Assembly: GCA_963678675.1 (NCBI GenBank)
Contig: OY783194.1
Location: forward strand, 24,406,278 to 24,470,277
Length of the DNA stretch: 64,000 bases
Source: Xiphydria camelus
Taxonomy: Eukaryota > Arthropoda > Insecta > Hymenoptera > Xiphydriidae
Direction: 5' to 3'
In this document: positions 1 through 10,956 of the stretch, in pieces
How the letters are laid out: each line of letters opens with the position of its first letter
Numbering within the stretch: the stretch's first letter is position 1
Notes under the pieces: generated by a model
What the model was told of the DNA's origin: nothing
The model's input: the letters and a program-made list of their open reading frames with translations, nothing else
Databases searched by the model: none
Position numbers and translations under genes: made by a program

Positions 1-118
1 TGTGGCTCTTCGCCTTGGTCGACACCGCGGCGCTGTTGCCCACGTCCGAGCTCTCTTCGTCGGCTTCCTCCACGGGCGAGGGCGGCAGCGGCGGGAACTC
101 GAGCACCTCGACGCTCAC
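1..118 (-). CDS. Host gene, internal exon (continues beyond left edge)
   Basis: On the minus strand a CAG acceptor (bases 121-119) opens this exon, which reads in phase 0 from the preceding exon ending at 339. The visible residues are acidic and proline-rich (VSVEVLEFPPLPPSPVEEAD, then Ser/Asp/Glu). There is no stop before the window edge, so the exon and gene continue to the left. The junction joins ...NPDFQ to VSVEVLEF without a frame change, which is the main support for the model. I do not recognise the family. Low complexity and PPLPPSP-type segments suggest a disordered scaffold or SH3/WW-ligand-type region, but that is inference. Confidence 0.7.
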   Translation of the reverse strand, partial: MSVEVLEFPPLPPSPVEEADEESSDVGNSAAVSTKAKSH

Positions 119-338
119 CTGCGAACAAGAGGCGGTTGAGTTTCCGAGCGAGAGACACGAGAGGAACGAGATACGAGAGCAATTCCGGAACCGAAAGCAT
201 CTTCGAACAGCGAGGCGCGCGATTCATCTTTCTCAGCTTCGCGACGGAAATCGGCACGTGGATCAGCGTCGATCGTCGATCGCCCGGAGTCTTAAGAAGT
301 CATCGAGAGGTCGAGACACTCCAGTCACTTCGTCCTAC
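119..338 (-). other. Short intron of the host gene
   Basis: A 220-bp GT-AG intron lies between the exons ending at 339 and starting at 118. It contains no repeat or RNA signal that I can see. Confidence 0.65.
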
Positions 339-1444
339 CTGAAAGTCCGGGTTCTTCGAGTCCTCGAGTATCGCGTCGATGACATTCTCGATCTGCTTCT
401 GATCGTTCTTGTGACTCTCGATGTCGCTTTGCCGCAGCCGCCTGCCCGACGCGTAGGCCTCGCCGCCGTTCGGTTTCCGCCGCTCGAAGTCGGCCTCGGA
501 GCTCGCCTTGGACGTCTCCTCCGAGTCGAAGGGATTGTCGACGGCCGGCCCGCGTTTCTCGGCCTCGGCCTCGCAGCTGTTCCTCTTCGAGCCCGCCCTG
601 GCCTCGCCGTTCCTCCACCGCTTGCTCTCGTAAGACTCGCTGTTCCTCACGCTCTCGATCTCCTTGATGGCGTCACTGACCTTTTCCAGCTGCCTGCGGT
701 TCTCGTTTAACGCCTTCTTCACGATCTGGTCCTCGATCAGCACGTTCACCGGGATCTTCGCCCGCGCGGACGACGGCTCCTCGTGCAGCAGGATGTGGTT
801 CACCGGCGCGTCGAGACTCTTGGAGAGCGGCACGCTGCTCGTCACGCCGTTCGCGAGGCGTTTCGTCCTCTCGTAGTCCTCGTCCTCGTCCTCGTCCTCG
901 TCGTCGCCGAGCGGCGTGGCAGGTAACGGCGGCAGCTCGGCGCCGTCGCCACTCTCCTTGTCCTTGTCGGATATATCCGACAGCACCTCCTCCTCTGCCA
1001 CGGTGGTGATCTCCGACTGGACTCTGCTTTCCGGCTCGCCGTCGACGCCCGGAAGGGACACGACTCGAATCAGATCCGGTGGCACGGGTGGCGTGAAATC
1101 CGGCGGCGGCTCGTCCAGCCCCTCGAGTTTGCCCTCCTTGAGGAGGCTCTTGATGTTGTCGAAGGTGCTGGAGTAGCGCTTCGCGTCGGACAGTCGATTG
1201 TCCTCGCAGCCGTCGAAGGACAGGCTCTTCGTCTTGGCGGGCGTCTTCGGCAGGAGCTTGCGCTCCTTCTTGCGGCCGCGTCGTATGACGTAGGTGCCGT
1301 TCTTCGTGAGGTCCTGCGGGCGGATCTGGTCGAGGTCGTTCGTCGAGGAGTCGGAGTACGGCGAGACCAGGTCGTCCTCGGTCGTCGACAGCGGCGGATC
1401 CGGCCAGTCGTCGAAGTCCCGCAATTTCGATGCGGAGCCGACAC
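339..1444 (-). CDS. Host gene, large internal exon; acidic, disordered protein segment
   Basis: This is an open minus-strand exon of 1106 nt bounded by TTTCCAG (acceptor) and CAG/GTAGGA (donor). It enters with two bases completing a codon begun by the upstream exon (A+GT, Ser) and leaves in phase 0. Its 368 codons encode, in order: RDFDDWPDPPLSTTEDDL, a basic segment (IRRGRKKERKLLPKTP), PPPDFTPPVPPDLI, an acidic run of alternating Asp/Glu near base 890, a helix-like segment (IPVNVLIEDQIVKKALNE followed by RRQLEKVSDAIKEIES), and a charged Ser/Lys/Glu tail. The helix-like segment is the part most likely to be conserved and is the best query for finding homologues. High GC and a long open frame contrast with the AT-rich flanks. 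There is no catalytic domain and I do not recognise the gene. Confidence 0.85.
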
Positions 1445-1579
1445 CTGGAAACGAGAGGGGTTCGTATTGGAGGGTCGATTGCAGCTCTTTGGGAATTAAA
1501 TTGACACGAGAACCGGTGTCTTATTCAGAGTTCCATTCAACCTCAATTATTTCGTAACCCGTGAGGTTTTTCGGAAAAT

Positions 1580-1671
1580 TGGTAAAGTACTTTTTTTTAG
1601 AGCACATTTCGGTCTACAAAAAAGTTCTATAGCAGTGTGGACGAAAAGTCCACGGATAACGAGATAATCAC
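1580..1671. mobile_element. MITE family C (TAATCACTATTATCTC ends), truncated copy
   Basis: The right part (CCACGGATAACGAGATAATC) matches the ends of the copies at 8300-8439, 37039-37188 and 49711-49847. The left terminus is not recognisable. Confidence 0.45.
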
Positions 1672-3039
1672 CCGCAAAAACGAACGTCTTATGAAGCGCG
1701 ATCATTCGGTAGTTCTAGTGTTAAGGATGTTTCGCCCGTATTGCAGAGGGGAGGTGAGGTGGAAGGGAACAGAACGATTTTCGTCAGTGTTCCAATCCCT
1801 GAAGAAAAAAAAAAGATTCTTTAATAACCTCCTTGAAGTTATGTTTCATAATATCGGTCGAGCCATTATTTTTCTGTAACTTTACTTTATTATCTGTATC
1901 CTTAAAGTGTGTCAGAAAGATTATAGAAAAATATTTTGTGATTATTTTTAAAATATTGAAGCGGTTGAGAACAGCGGCAATGTCGTCCCGTAGAGTGTTA
2001 TAGAGAAGTGTGGTGGCACGAGTTGGTAACATTGCCTCACTAGAGCTTACGAGTTAAAACCCCGAATTATTAGCAACATCCAACAAAAATAATATAAATT
2101 ATAGTGAAAAGTGCTGTTTAAATGTATAAACATTAATCATTGCGATTAATAATTTCCACAAAACATGAGCTCTCCGTATACGCTACACAGAAGGTGTGAC
2201 GCTTTGAACTCCAATTTTTACCACTAGAGCGCATGACGGTACCCATGCACGATCATTATACTTGGCGCGCCCTGCAGCGTTGCCGCACTTCACGACTGCG
2301 TGCGCAGCAATCTCCATCGTAAGCGAATTTACCATGATTTCTTAATTATTTGTTATAAATTACTGCCCTCTGTGTGTGTTTGATGTGTGAAAATATACCA
2401 TTTATTTTCTTTGCATGACAATCTAGCGGTATGCGAAGTTTCATTACGGTAACCCAATTTTCCATCGTTTTTCCTACGTTTCTGTGAATTTCCTATAAGA
2501 GCACGGGTTAAATTGTAATTTTCATTTCAATTGTAACTTTTTAATGAATTTGTCAAGAGACTTGAAATTTTGCACACGGCTTTCAAAAATATTAAAGAAT
2601 CCTGGGAAAACATTTGAGCGACTTCCTACATTTTTGATAATAGGGGTGAAAATCCTTAAGCTCGGCTTACACACTCGAACGAAGCATTTGATCGCCTAAG
2701 GTCGAGTTCGAGTGAATATTTCATTTCGAGTAATCGATTCTGAGCGACCTAGTGTCGCTAAAAATGAAGTACGGACAACTATTTTCGATACTGATCATCG
2801 TTTCACCAAGTTTGAGATATTTGAAACGAGCCTCAGTCAAGTCGCTTTTATTCAAAGTTGTACTATATCTGAGATTAAGACCATTCTTCTTTAGAATCTA
2901 CAAGAGAATCACTAGTACATAAGTGAAGGTTTCCACGCATCGAGGTACATAGTTTCTATTCATGAATACGACATTGCCCTATGTAATACACATTTAAAGC
3001 ATTTTTTTAACGCTTTCATCCATCCTATCAGTACACATA

Positions 3040-3143
3040 GGGCAAAACGGGGTGATTTGGCGAATGAAGTTGGCCCCTCGTTTTTATGGAAAGTAATGGA
3101 AACGAGGGGCCAACTTCATTCGCGAAATCACCCAGTTTTACCC
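3040..3143. mobile_element. 104-bp palindromic MITE (family A), copy 1
   Basis: Inverted-repeat halves with the family core GAAGTTGGCCCCTCGTTT and its complement. It starts GGGCAAAACGGGGTGA, ends AGTTTTACCC, and is flanked by TA on both sides (3038-3039 and 3144-3145). Two arm mismatches to the consensus are visible. Confidence 0.9.
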
Positions 3144-3711
3144 TATAATACAGTGTACTAACGTGTTATACAGTCCTATCAGTGTCTCCAATAAACTATC
3201 ACGATAGTGGACTATGTTTATAAAGTATAATTCTCCCGATACCCATATATTAACTCGCAATCTCACTACTAACACAGGGTGGGCACTAATTCTGATGAAA
3301 ATCCCTCAACATTTGCCTGACAATCTCGAAAAGTTTTCTGACAAAACCTGCGAAGTTACGGCGCAACGAAAATATTTCACGACTGAAAAAGAAAATCAGA
3401 AAAACTCAATTAAAAGCATAAAGTCATATCGATGAAATTGTGAAATTTTCATTTTCAAATTTTCCCGGACAAACACTTAATTTCCTGATATTTTTCTGAT
3501 AATGACCACCCTTTAACAATGAAAACATCCAGCATCTCCTTTCTACCTGAACTACATCACATTCAAACAATCCCAAAGTACTACTTTCCACACCACACCG
3601 AAATGTCACAGCGCCGTATCATTTCAGCATGGTGCACAGGTCAAGTGGAGAACCCGCCAATCAACACAATCCAAAAAACCCCGCGGCAAAAGCTCACGAA
3701 TGAAAACTCAC

Positions 3712-4880
3712 TGGAGATATCACTGCTCTTCCGACGTCTCCTGCCGACGACCTTGGTGCTCCCCGGCGCGTACAAAGGATCGTCCTCCAGCGACACCTCC
3801 CAGGCGATGGAGTGCCGCTTCCCCATAGGTGGCGGCGGCGGCAGCAGCTCCTCCAACGAGTCGTCCGAGAAGTGCTCCTCCTCCGACTGGGTCCTGAAGT
3901 CCGCGGAGTTCCTCGCGGAGAAGTCCGAGTTGCGCGTGGAGAACATGTCCGAGTAGCGCTCCTCGGAGCAGCGATCGGACGTTCGCCCGGAGAAGCGCTC
4001 GTTGGAGTCGGCGCGCCGCGGCAGCGAGAAGGTGAAGTCGAGGTTGCGGATCGAGAAGGGATCCGAGGAGGGCACCGACACGTGATCATTCGAACTGGCG
4101 CTGGCCACCGCTATCGAGAAGTCAGAGTGGAATCGCTCGTTCGACGTGGAGTTGGCCCTGGAGAAGTCCGACGAGTCGCAGTTCGCCCTCACGGAGAACC
4201 TCTCGACGCTGACGGAACTCGAACGCGGCATGGAGGATCGCTCGGACTCGGAGTTCCTGGAGAACCGCCCCTCGCTGGAGTCCGAGTCGTTGCGGCGACG
4301 CGATTCGCGCTCGCACCGCCCGTTGTTCATCAGCAACCGGTCCTCCACGCTGCTCGACTTGGTGATCTCGTTCTGCGCGCGCTGTTTGCGCGGGTGCACG
4401 TGACCAGTGCGACCAGTGCGGCCGTCCCTCTCCTTCACGGAACTCGGCCGACTGCTGGGCAGGTCCTCATCCTCGGAGGAGCGTCGTCTGACCTCGCGGT
4501 GCTTCTCGACGGCGGTGGGATTCGTCCGCGGCGGTATCCAGTCGAAGGGTACCTTGCCGTCGCAGGGGAGACTGGCGAACTTGCTGGGCGGGCTGGGCGG
4601 TTCCGCGAGGCGGAAGGGCTCGCCGTTGCCGTTCTCCCAGCCGTAAGGTCGCTGGTGCCGTGTCTTCGGCTGTGGGAGGACGAAGGGATTGATCGTCGTG
4701 TCGACGCGAGATCGAATGGGGCTGGCGAGGGTTCGAGTACTCACGAGGGTCGTTTGCGTGGTGGCCGCGTGGCCGTGAACCCGCTTGCCCTCTTCCATGG
4801 CGGCTAACCACTGCTGACGGCCGGTAGTGCGGCGGCTTGCCGGCTGGGCGGTCCTCTTCGCTGAGTTTCCCGGGGAAACC
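3712..4880 (-). CDS. Host gene, large internal exon; Ser/Arg-rich repeat protein segment
   Basis: This is a minus-strand exon of 1169 nt. The acceptor is the pyrimidine-rich CCATTCTCCCGCTCAG just above 4880; the donor is TCCA/GTGAGT at 3712. The first base completes the ATG codon split from the exon at 9017, and the last base starts a Ser codon finished at 1444, so both junctions are in phase. The 389 codons begin VSPGNSAKRT, then QQWLAAMEEGKRVHG, a Pro-rich stretch (WENGNGEPFRLAEPPSPPSK), charged Ser/Glu/Arg sequence, and a long imperfect repeat of ERFS-x-R-x-S-D-F units (about 4250 down to 3890). It ends with a polyproline block and KRHSIAWEVSLEDDPLY. The ATG at 4798 (context GCCGCCATGG) could be read as a start, but the matching splice phases favour an internal exon. 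The family is not recognised; the composition suggests a disordered, probably phosphorylated scaffold. Confidence 0.82.
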
Positions 4881-5026
4881 CTGAGCGGGAGAATGGATTT
4901 TTCAGGGTCGTCGAATGTGGTGTGTAGGCGCGGAGATCGCGGGGAGTATTTTTGGGGTACTTCAGCGGGTATCCCGATGTGTTTGTGTTTCGGTTAGGGT
5001 AATTCTGGTGATTCTAATTGCGGGTC

Positions 5027-5714
5027 TTTTGGTATAAGAGGAATCCAAGTGACTTTTCTTATATGTGGACTTAAGGTTTCTCGAGCGGTACATGTGGCAA
5101 CAACGTTTGACGTACAGTAGTATGTGTGTATCTGTGAGTTAAAAAATGGAGCCCAAAACATCGGGTCATGCATCTGTACGTCATGCAACATTGCCGCATT
5201 GATTTATCAAAGGTTAAATTTATAAAGAACAATTAATAAAAACATAACGGGCTTCTTAATGAACGTGAAAATTGGTATAGATGATTTTAGTTCATTAAAC
5301 TTGCTGTTCAAAAAATTTCAGAATTTTTTCACTATTTTTCTCAGAAATATCGCGGTTTGATGGTTATAACCCATAAGAACGTATGTTATTTTGTTATTCA
5401 AAAATCTTTGCAACGAGCTTCTTAAAAGACTTGAAAATTTAATTGGATTTTTTTTACTTCAATCTACCGAATTCAATCATTTTCAAGCATTTCTCACTAT
5501 TTTTAGTATAACGCTCGAGAAACCTTAAGTGCAGATTTAGGTTGTTTGGATTAAAAAAATTCAGGATCTATGCATGTGATCTCATGTGATAGATGAAACT
5601 CAAAGCAGGAAACCTTTTTTTATACTAAAAAAAAATAAATTGGCATATAAGGTACCTAAATCTGCACTTAAGTCCATATATAAGAAAAGTCACTTGGGTC
5701 CCTTTTATTCCAAG
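5027..5714. mobile_element. Non-autonomous inverted-repeat element, ~690 bp (family G)
   Basis: The two ends are inverted copies: the left carries CCAAGTGACTTTTCTTATAT then GTGGACTTAAG, and the right carries CTTAAGTCCATATATAAG then AAAAGTCACTTGGG. No ORF is present. The central 250 bp (about 5276-5525) is shared with 16046-16295. An internal CTCGAGAAACCTTAAG motif also pairs with the left arm. Confidence 0.7.
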
Positions 5715-5818
5715 GCCCTCAATTGTGTGATTTTGTGATACGACGATCTACAGTAACTAGAATTTCTAAAAGACACGTTGAGAGAAAGAAATGGTAAGAA
5801 ATGCTGTTCACAGTAGCA

Positions 5819-6680
5819 AAATACGACCTTGGCCATCTTTTATAGTACATCTAACTGTATTTCTAGTTCTTAGCACCGTAAAAATACTTTTTACAGTACT
5901 GCCAAATAAGTTTTCAAATGACAGCACTCTACAAAAATGAGTAAAACACGATCTTGACAACCTTTTAAAGTACCTCCAACTATATTTCTAGTTAGTAGCA
6001 TCATCAAAATAACTTTTTATGGTACTATCAAGTACGTTTTCAATTGACAGTACTATAAAAGTAAGTGGAATACGATATTAGCCATCCTTTATGGTCCTCC
6101 CAACTATATATACCTATATACTTTTGTGTGGCTTAGTACTCTTAACTATATGTCTACCTGTAAGCATTATAAAAGTGATTTTTGTGGTACTGTCAGATAA
6201 GCATGTAATCGATAGTATTACATATCAAAACGAATGAAACATGGCTTCAGCCACAATTTATAGTACTTCCAATTATATTTTTGCTAGTTGCATTATGAAA
6301 AGCTTTTTATAGCACCATAAAGTAAGTTTTCAATTGACAGTACTTTAGAAACGAATGAAATATGGCCTCAACCACATTTTACAGTACTTCCAACTATATT
6401 TCTAGTTAGTAGCACTATGACAATACATTTTATAGTACTGTCAAGTATATTTTTAGCCGACAGTACTATAAAATACAATCTCAACAATCTTTTATAATGT
6501 TCCTAAATATAATATATGTCTAGTTGGCATCACTATAAAAGTACTATTTACGATACTGTGAAATATGTTTCTAGCCGACACAGTAGATACTAAAAAATCG
6601 AGTGAAACACAGACTCAACTACCTTTTACAATTTTCCCAACTGCATTTCTCTACTTAGCAGTACTATAAAAACGATGTCA
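5819..6680. repeat. Degenerate tandem array, about 7 units of 114-169 bp
   Basis: Units begin at about 5819, 5945, 6069, 6238, 6359, 6473 and 6606. Each has an AATACGACCTTGGCC-like start, then TTTTATAGTAC, CCAACTATATTTCTAGTTAG, GCA-TTAT-AAAA, TTTATAGTACTGTCAAGTA and TTTTCAATTGACAGTACT. Units differ by substitutions and indels, so the array is old. Confidence 0.75.
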
Positions 6681-6699
6681 ATGCTATTCTATTTCCACC

Positions 6700-7560
6700 T
6701 AGGGACAGATTCAATTGATCCGGCCAATTTCTTTCTCTCAACCGCAGGATACCAACGAATCACGACCGATCGAAGCGTCGCTACGGGGAAGCCCCGGCAT
6801 TAGTAAACTCATTCGGGCCAAGGGCAAGCGTTCCCCGAGGGTTCGGTCACCCCTTTTCCTCTCGATACAACAAACGACGAGGTCACGACTAACGACGACC
6901 AATATGTCGAGACTGACCAATATGACGCTAATAAGGGAGGGGGAGAGGGAGAAAGATCCTTCCCATCGATCGGATCCGACGCTGCCAATTATGATAGCGA
7001 GCGAAAGGGTACCAGGAGCGTCACGGGGCACTCGATATATGTCGCGGGTTCCCGGGGGGGGGGGGGGGGGGACTGTCGGAGAAGAATGAGTAGCGCGGAA
7101 GAAGGGGGGACTGAGAATAAATCCGCCGCCGTTATCAGACCTCCCAGGCGATTGATTCACTTCCCCCCCTCGCGGAAGCGGGCGCGCGGTGGAAAAAGTT
7201 TGATTGCCCGTAATCAGCGACTGATGCCATCCCGAGCGGGACGGGGCAGACGGTCTCGCGATTGGAATTGGATATTTCGACCGTCGGGACGCTCCATACG
7301 ATATTGGCGAACGGAAAAATAGGCGAATAATTATTGGCCGAGCGTGCAAAGGATGCGCTGAGCTTTTTTTCTGATCGTATCGCGAAGAAGAGGAGACTTG
7401 TATAAGAAACGAAGAAACGGAAATACGAAGTAAGGATGCCTGAAATTGGTACTCGACCCGCCTTCACTCGTTGAGGACGAAGAAAGACGAGCGCTAAAGT
7501 TCGAGAAGGACCTGGAATATCGTCTCGTTTCTATCGGGGAGATACCTCCTCGTTGTAATT
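6700..7560. other. CpG-rich intronic patch with G18 run
   Basis: Local rise in GC and CpG within the intron. It includes a run of 18 G at 7054-7071 directly after CCC. Open frames exist on both strands, but none has a recognisable domain or splice pattern. It may be regulatory; nothing more can be supported. Confidence 0.35.
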
Positions 7561-7973
7561 AATTAATTCCGGCTACGCGAGTTCGGATGAACTGCGAGAA
7601 GGTGGGCTCGACAAATGCGATTGCCAAGTTGTATATCTACGTAGCGGATACGCTTTCTCGCAATCTCTTTCTGGCGCCGTATCAGGAAGATTGATGGAGA
7701 TCGATCCGGTTAGTTGCTATTGTGACTGGTGGTGGTAATCGGGACTGCTGAAAGTGTCGCACGTGAAAAGACGCCCTCTGAGATTCTTACGCGATACAGA
7801 TGGATGCTGTAGTGGAGTTGATTTAACAGAATCATTGCTCTTCGGGTGTACGTCGACTCAAATTGGAACCTTCTGATCATAGCGATCGTGATAACCACTC
7901 GACTCGTCGCGGGATTCATATTTGAAAATGATAAAGAGAAAATCGCATAGGGGTTTGGCGCCTTTTTCTATTA

Positions 7974-8077
7974 GGGTAAAACGGGATGAGATGGCGAGTG
8001 AAGTTGGCCCCTCGTTTCCATTACTATTCATAGAAACGAGGGGCCAACTTCATTCGCCATCTCACCCCGTTTTACCC
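7974..8077. mobile_element. 104-bp palindromic MITE (family A), copy 2
   Basis: GGGTAAAACGGGATGAGATG at the left and its complement at the right, family core present, TA flanks at 7972-7973 and 8078-8079. The loop is ATTACTATTCATAG. Confidence 0.92.
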
Positions 8078-8299
8078 TATTAGACATTTTCGCGGCAATC
8101 GAACGGAAATTGTAAAGTCTTTTTTATTTTGAATAAAGAGATGTGAATGTTTTGTTGTCTTATGTTCTGATTTGAAGCAAGATTAAGTTGACACGTAATT
8201 ATGTAAGAAGATTAACGAGATCTTTATTGTATAGTGTAAAAAGGAATTCTTTATTATTTTATCATGAGATTTCAAACTTATTCACTAAGGTAAAAACTT

Positions 8300-8439
8300 A
8301 AATCGCTGTTATTTCAGTACTCGGTCATGAGCTTTTGGTCGAGGTAGTATAATACTTTTTGGAAGATTACATTTTTATCTATAATAAAGTCTTATGTCAA
8401 TGGAAGGCAAAATCCATGGATAACGAGATAATAGCGATA
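8300..8439. mobile_element. MITE family C, copy 2
   Basis: Inverted ends: AATCGCTGTTATTTC at the left and GATAACGAGATAATAGCGAT at the right. The body (CATTTTTATCTATAATAAAG) matches the copies at 37 kb and 49.7 kb. Confidence 0.6.
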
Positions 8440-9016
8440 CAAGTTTCTTTCCTGCCAAGTGAATTAATTTGAAATTTGAATTCCTGTGAGCAAATGTGTT
8501 TTTCGGTTTTTCAAAAATTGCCGAATTTTGGGATCAAAGGACTAAATGGCTTTCTTTTAAAATTCTGTAGCAAAATTAGATACGGCAATAACGCTGTCAT
8601 AGATTTAATAGGCTGAAATAGTCCTTAGAATTGGAATGAATCGCGCGACGTTTGGTTTCAATTTTTAGATGTAAAAGTGATTCAATAAAACTGCAAAAAT
8701 CCTGCGTATAATTATAATGAAAATAAATGTCTACTTTTATTCGCGGTTTACTTTTTTTTAACGACACGCAAAGAGTCAAATATCTATATTCGATACAAAT
8801 TATGTAATGCGATATTTTATCGCACCAATTGTCGACTTACATCAATTTCCAAAAATTGTCAATGAGGATTCTGATTTGCAATAAAATGCAGATAAAGGAA
8901 TGACTGTATAAAGGCGATTTATATTAAATTGCACTTTTATTAGCAACGCGTATTGCACTGTGAAAATTGTATTTGTTGACTTTTAATTTACTATAAAAGT
9001 ATTTAAAATGACTTAC

Positions 9017-9197
9017 ATTGGGAGGAGAGTGGAAATAATGCGTTCGGCCTCTTCCGGTGGCGGAGGAAATTCCGGGGGTGGCATTCCTGCTGGGTCCTGT
9101 GGCTCCGGACAGTCAGGAACCGGACGCAGCGCTACCAACGCCATCTTCGTCTTCCGTCCATTCATGCTCATGTATCCGTCGTCCTCGGACTGGTGTC
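9017..9197 (-). CDS. Host gene, small internal exon with proline-rich motif
   Basis: This 181-nt minus-strand exon has acceptor GAAGCAG above 9197 and consensus donor CCAAT/GTAAGT at 9017. It reads GHQSEDDGYMSMNGRKTKMA, then VALRPVPDCPEPQDPAG, then MPPPEFPPPPEEAERIISTL. Incoming phase 1 and outgoing phase 2 (AT, completed by G at 4880) fit both neighbours. It is an island of GC-rich coding sequence in AT-rich DNA. The SEDDGYMSM stretch contains a Tyr in an acidic/Met context of the kind used as a phosphotyrosine docking site; this is inference from the motif only. An alternative acceptor three bases upstream (start 9200) would add one residue. Confidence 0.78.
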
Positions 9198-10429
9198 CTG
9201 CTTCGTACACAGATTAGAATCAGAGAGTTTTAGAAAGAAAAGTCTACGTGTCATGACTAAATCAGATATTCAACTTATTTTTAGAATAACAAGAAAGATA
9301 GTACTTCTTTGATTACTTATAAAAACAGAAATATCGACGCTCGCAAATATAAGAACATCGTATCTCAACAATGACTGTTTCTCAGAAAGTAGGTTTAAAG
9401 TCGTGTAGATTTTATCATAATAATAAAAAATAAAAACTTATCATAAAAATCCACATATTGGCCAAAATAATTTAGAAATCATGGTTTTAATTGAAAGAGG
9501 AGAATTTCTTATATTGAAAAGTGATGTGAACTCATTTTGGCCAAAAATTGAGATACGATGTTCTTATTTGCCAGCGTCGATATGAGTTATAAAAGTTAAA
9601 TAAATTAATCAATTCTAATAAGAAGTAAAAATTTGTACACACAAATTTTATCGATCATCATAATCAATTAAGTACCTAATAATAATTTATAAGTATCGTA
9701 CGAGTAGGTACCTATATTTTGCTTTTCGCCTATAAAAATATTTTTGAAAATTAGTAACAGTAGTGCATCAGTTGAATAAATTGGTCGAATAAAATAAATT
9801 GTTATATATAACGAAATCAAATTAACATTACTTCTTCGATATTAAGTTTGGCTCGTATCAATTTCTACTCAAACAAATATTTTGCTTCTTTCTCATCTCG
9901 TGATATGTATGTAGCACTTCAAGGCGGAACGGCTCTCCTTCCATTTGCGCGAATGAAATAGGTACTTATATACGATACGCATTAGTGCGAATGCTTTTCG
10001 ATTAACAATTCATCAAGAAGGCAAATATCCGACTAATCGAAACAATGGAGCCCTATGTTACATGACGAGTAAACATGGGTAAGTGGGTATACAGGTATGG
10101 CAGCTGACATTTCGAGGCAGTCTATACAGCTGCGCTCATTGTCAGACAATAATTGCGTGTAAACAACGCGAAGCCGTAACCTCGAGAGGGTTAAACTCGA
10201 ATTCGGACCAAGGCTGAAAGCGTGACGGGGAACCGGGGGAAGCGGTGACACGAACCATTGACGTCGCGTCGTCTGTAGACGGGGTGGATTTCAACCGGCT
10301 CTATACAGGAAACTAACCGATCGATTTTATATAACGCGCCTTTTAAATAAAGTTGATTGATTTTGCAATCCCTATTCGATTAAATAAAATAATTCAGATA
10401 TTGTTTGCGTGCGTATCAATGAAATTTTT

Positions 10430-10685
10430 TGAAAAGTTATCCAGAAAGTTAAAAGGCTCAACGTCACTTTATTCTCTACAAAAAATTTCATTTCATACTT
10501 GATAAGTACTGATAAGACTATCGAGTTATATTATAAAAGCAATAACTAAAGTCTCTGTATGACTCAAGCGATTGCTTTTATAATATAACTTAATAGTCTT
10601 ATCAATACTTATCAATTAGTATGAAATAAAATCTCTCGGAGAGAATAAAGTGACGTTGAGTCTCTTAAGTTTTTGAATCAATATA
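10430..10685. repeat. Foldback repeat, arms ~100 bp
   Basis: Left arm (AAGTTAAAAGGCTCAACGTC, CACTTTATTCTCT, TTGATAAGTACTGATAAGAC, TATTATAAAAGCAAT) is mirrored by the right arm (ATTGCTTTTATAATATAACT ... GAGAATAAAGTGACGTTGAG). The loop is about 30 bases. No ORF. Confidence 0.75.
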
Positions 10686-10956
10686 GATGATAAGCCAGTA
10701 GAAACGTCAACGATTGAATTTATAAAGTGACGTAACGATAGTAAAATTCCTCTAATTCATCAACATTGCTAATTTGATATCATTATAAAAATTAATCTTT
10801 TATATTCTTATTAATAATGCAACCGACGTGGAGCGTATGGCGGAAACACGCTTTCATCTAGTGTTTCCGAATCTACTCTACAACTGGGCGTGGCTGCCGA
10901 ACCCGCGAGCTAATAGAGTGTCAATTGGAGCTCCGCTGTTTCTCACGCGCCGTATA

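Larger units (their letters stand above)
1445..3711 (-). other. Intron of the host gene (2.3 kb)
   Basis: AT-rich intron sequence. It contains a truncated copy of the TAATCACTATTATCTC inverted-repeat family near 1580-1671 and a 104-bp palindromic MITE at 3040-3143. The rest is unique-looking, without ORFs of interest. Confidence 0.65.
4881..9016 (-). other. Intron of the host gene (4.1 kb), repeat-filled
   Basis: Holds, in order, an inverted-repeat element (5027-5714), a degenerate tandem array (5819-6680), a CpG-rich patch with an 18-base G run (about 6700-7560), a palindromic MITE (7974-8077) and a family C MITE (8300-8439). Confidence 0.6.

Noticed and set aside
15..710. 231-codon plus-strand frame
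   Set aside because: Antisense shadow of the GC-rich host exons; crosses both splice borders of the minus-strand gene.
3812..4807. 331-codon plus-strand frame
   Set aside because: Antisense of the Ser/Arg-rich host exon. The minus-strand frame has phase-matched splice sites at both ends.
6738..7349. 203-codon minus-strand frame in the host-gene intron
   Set aside because: Crosses the G18 run, lacks a recognisable domain and does not fit the splice phases of the host gene.
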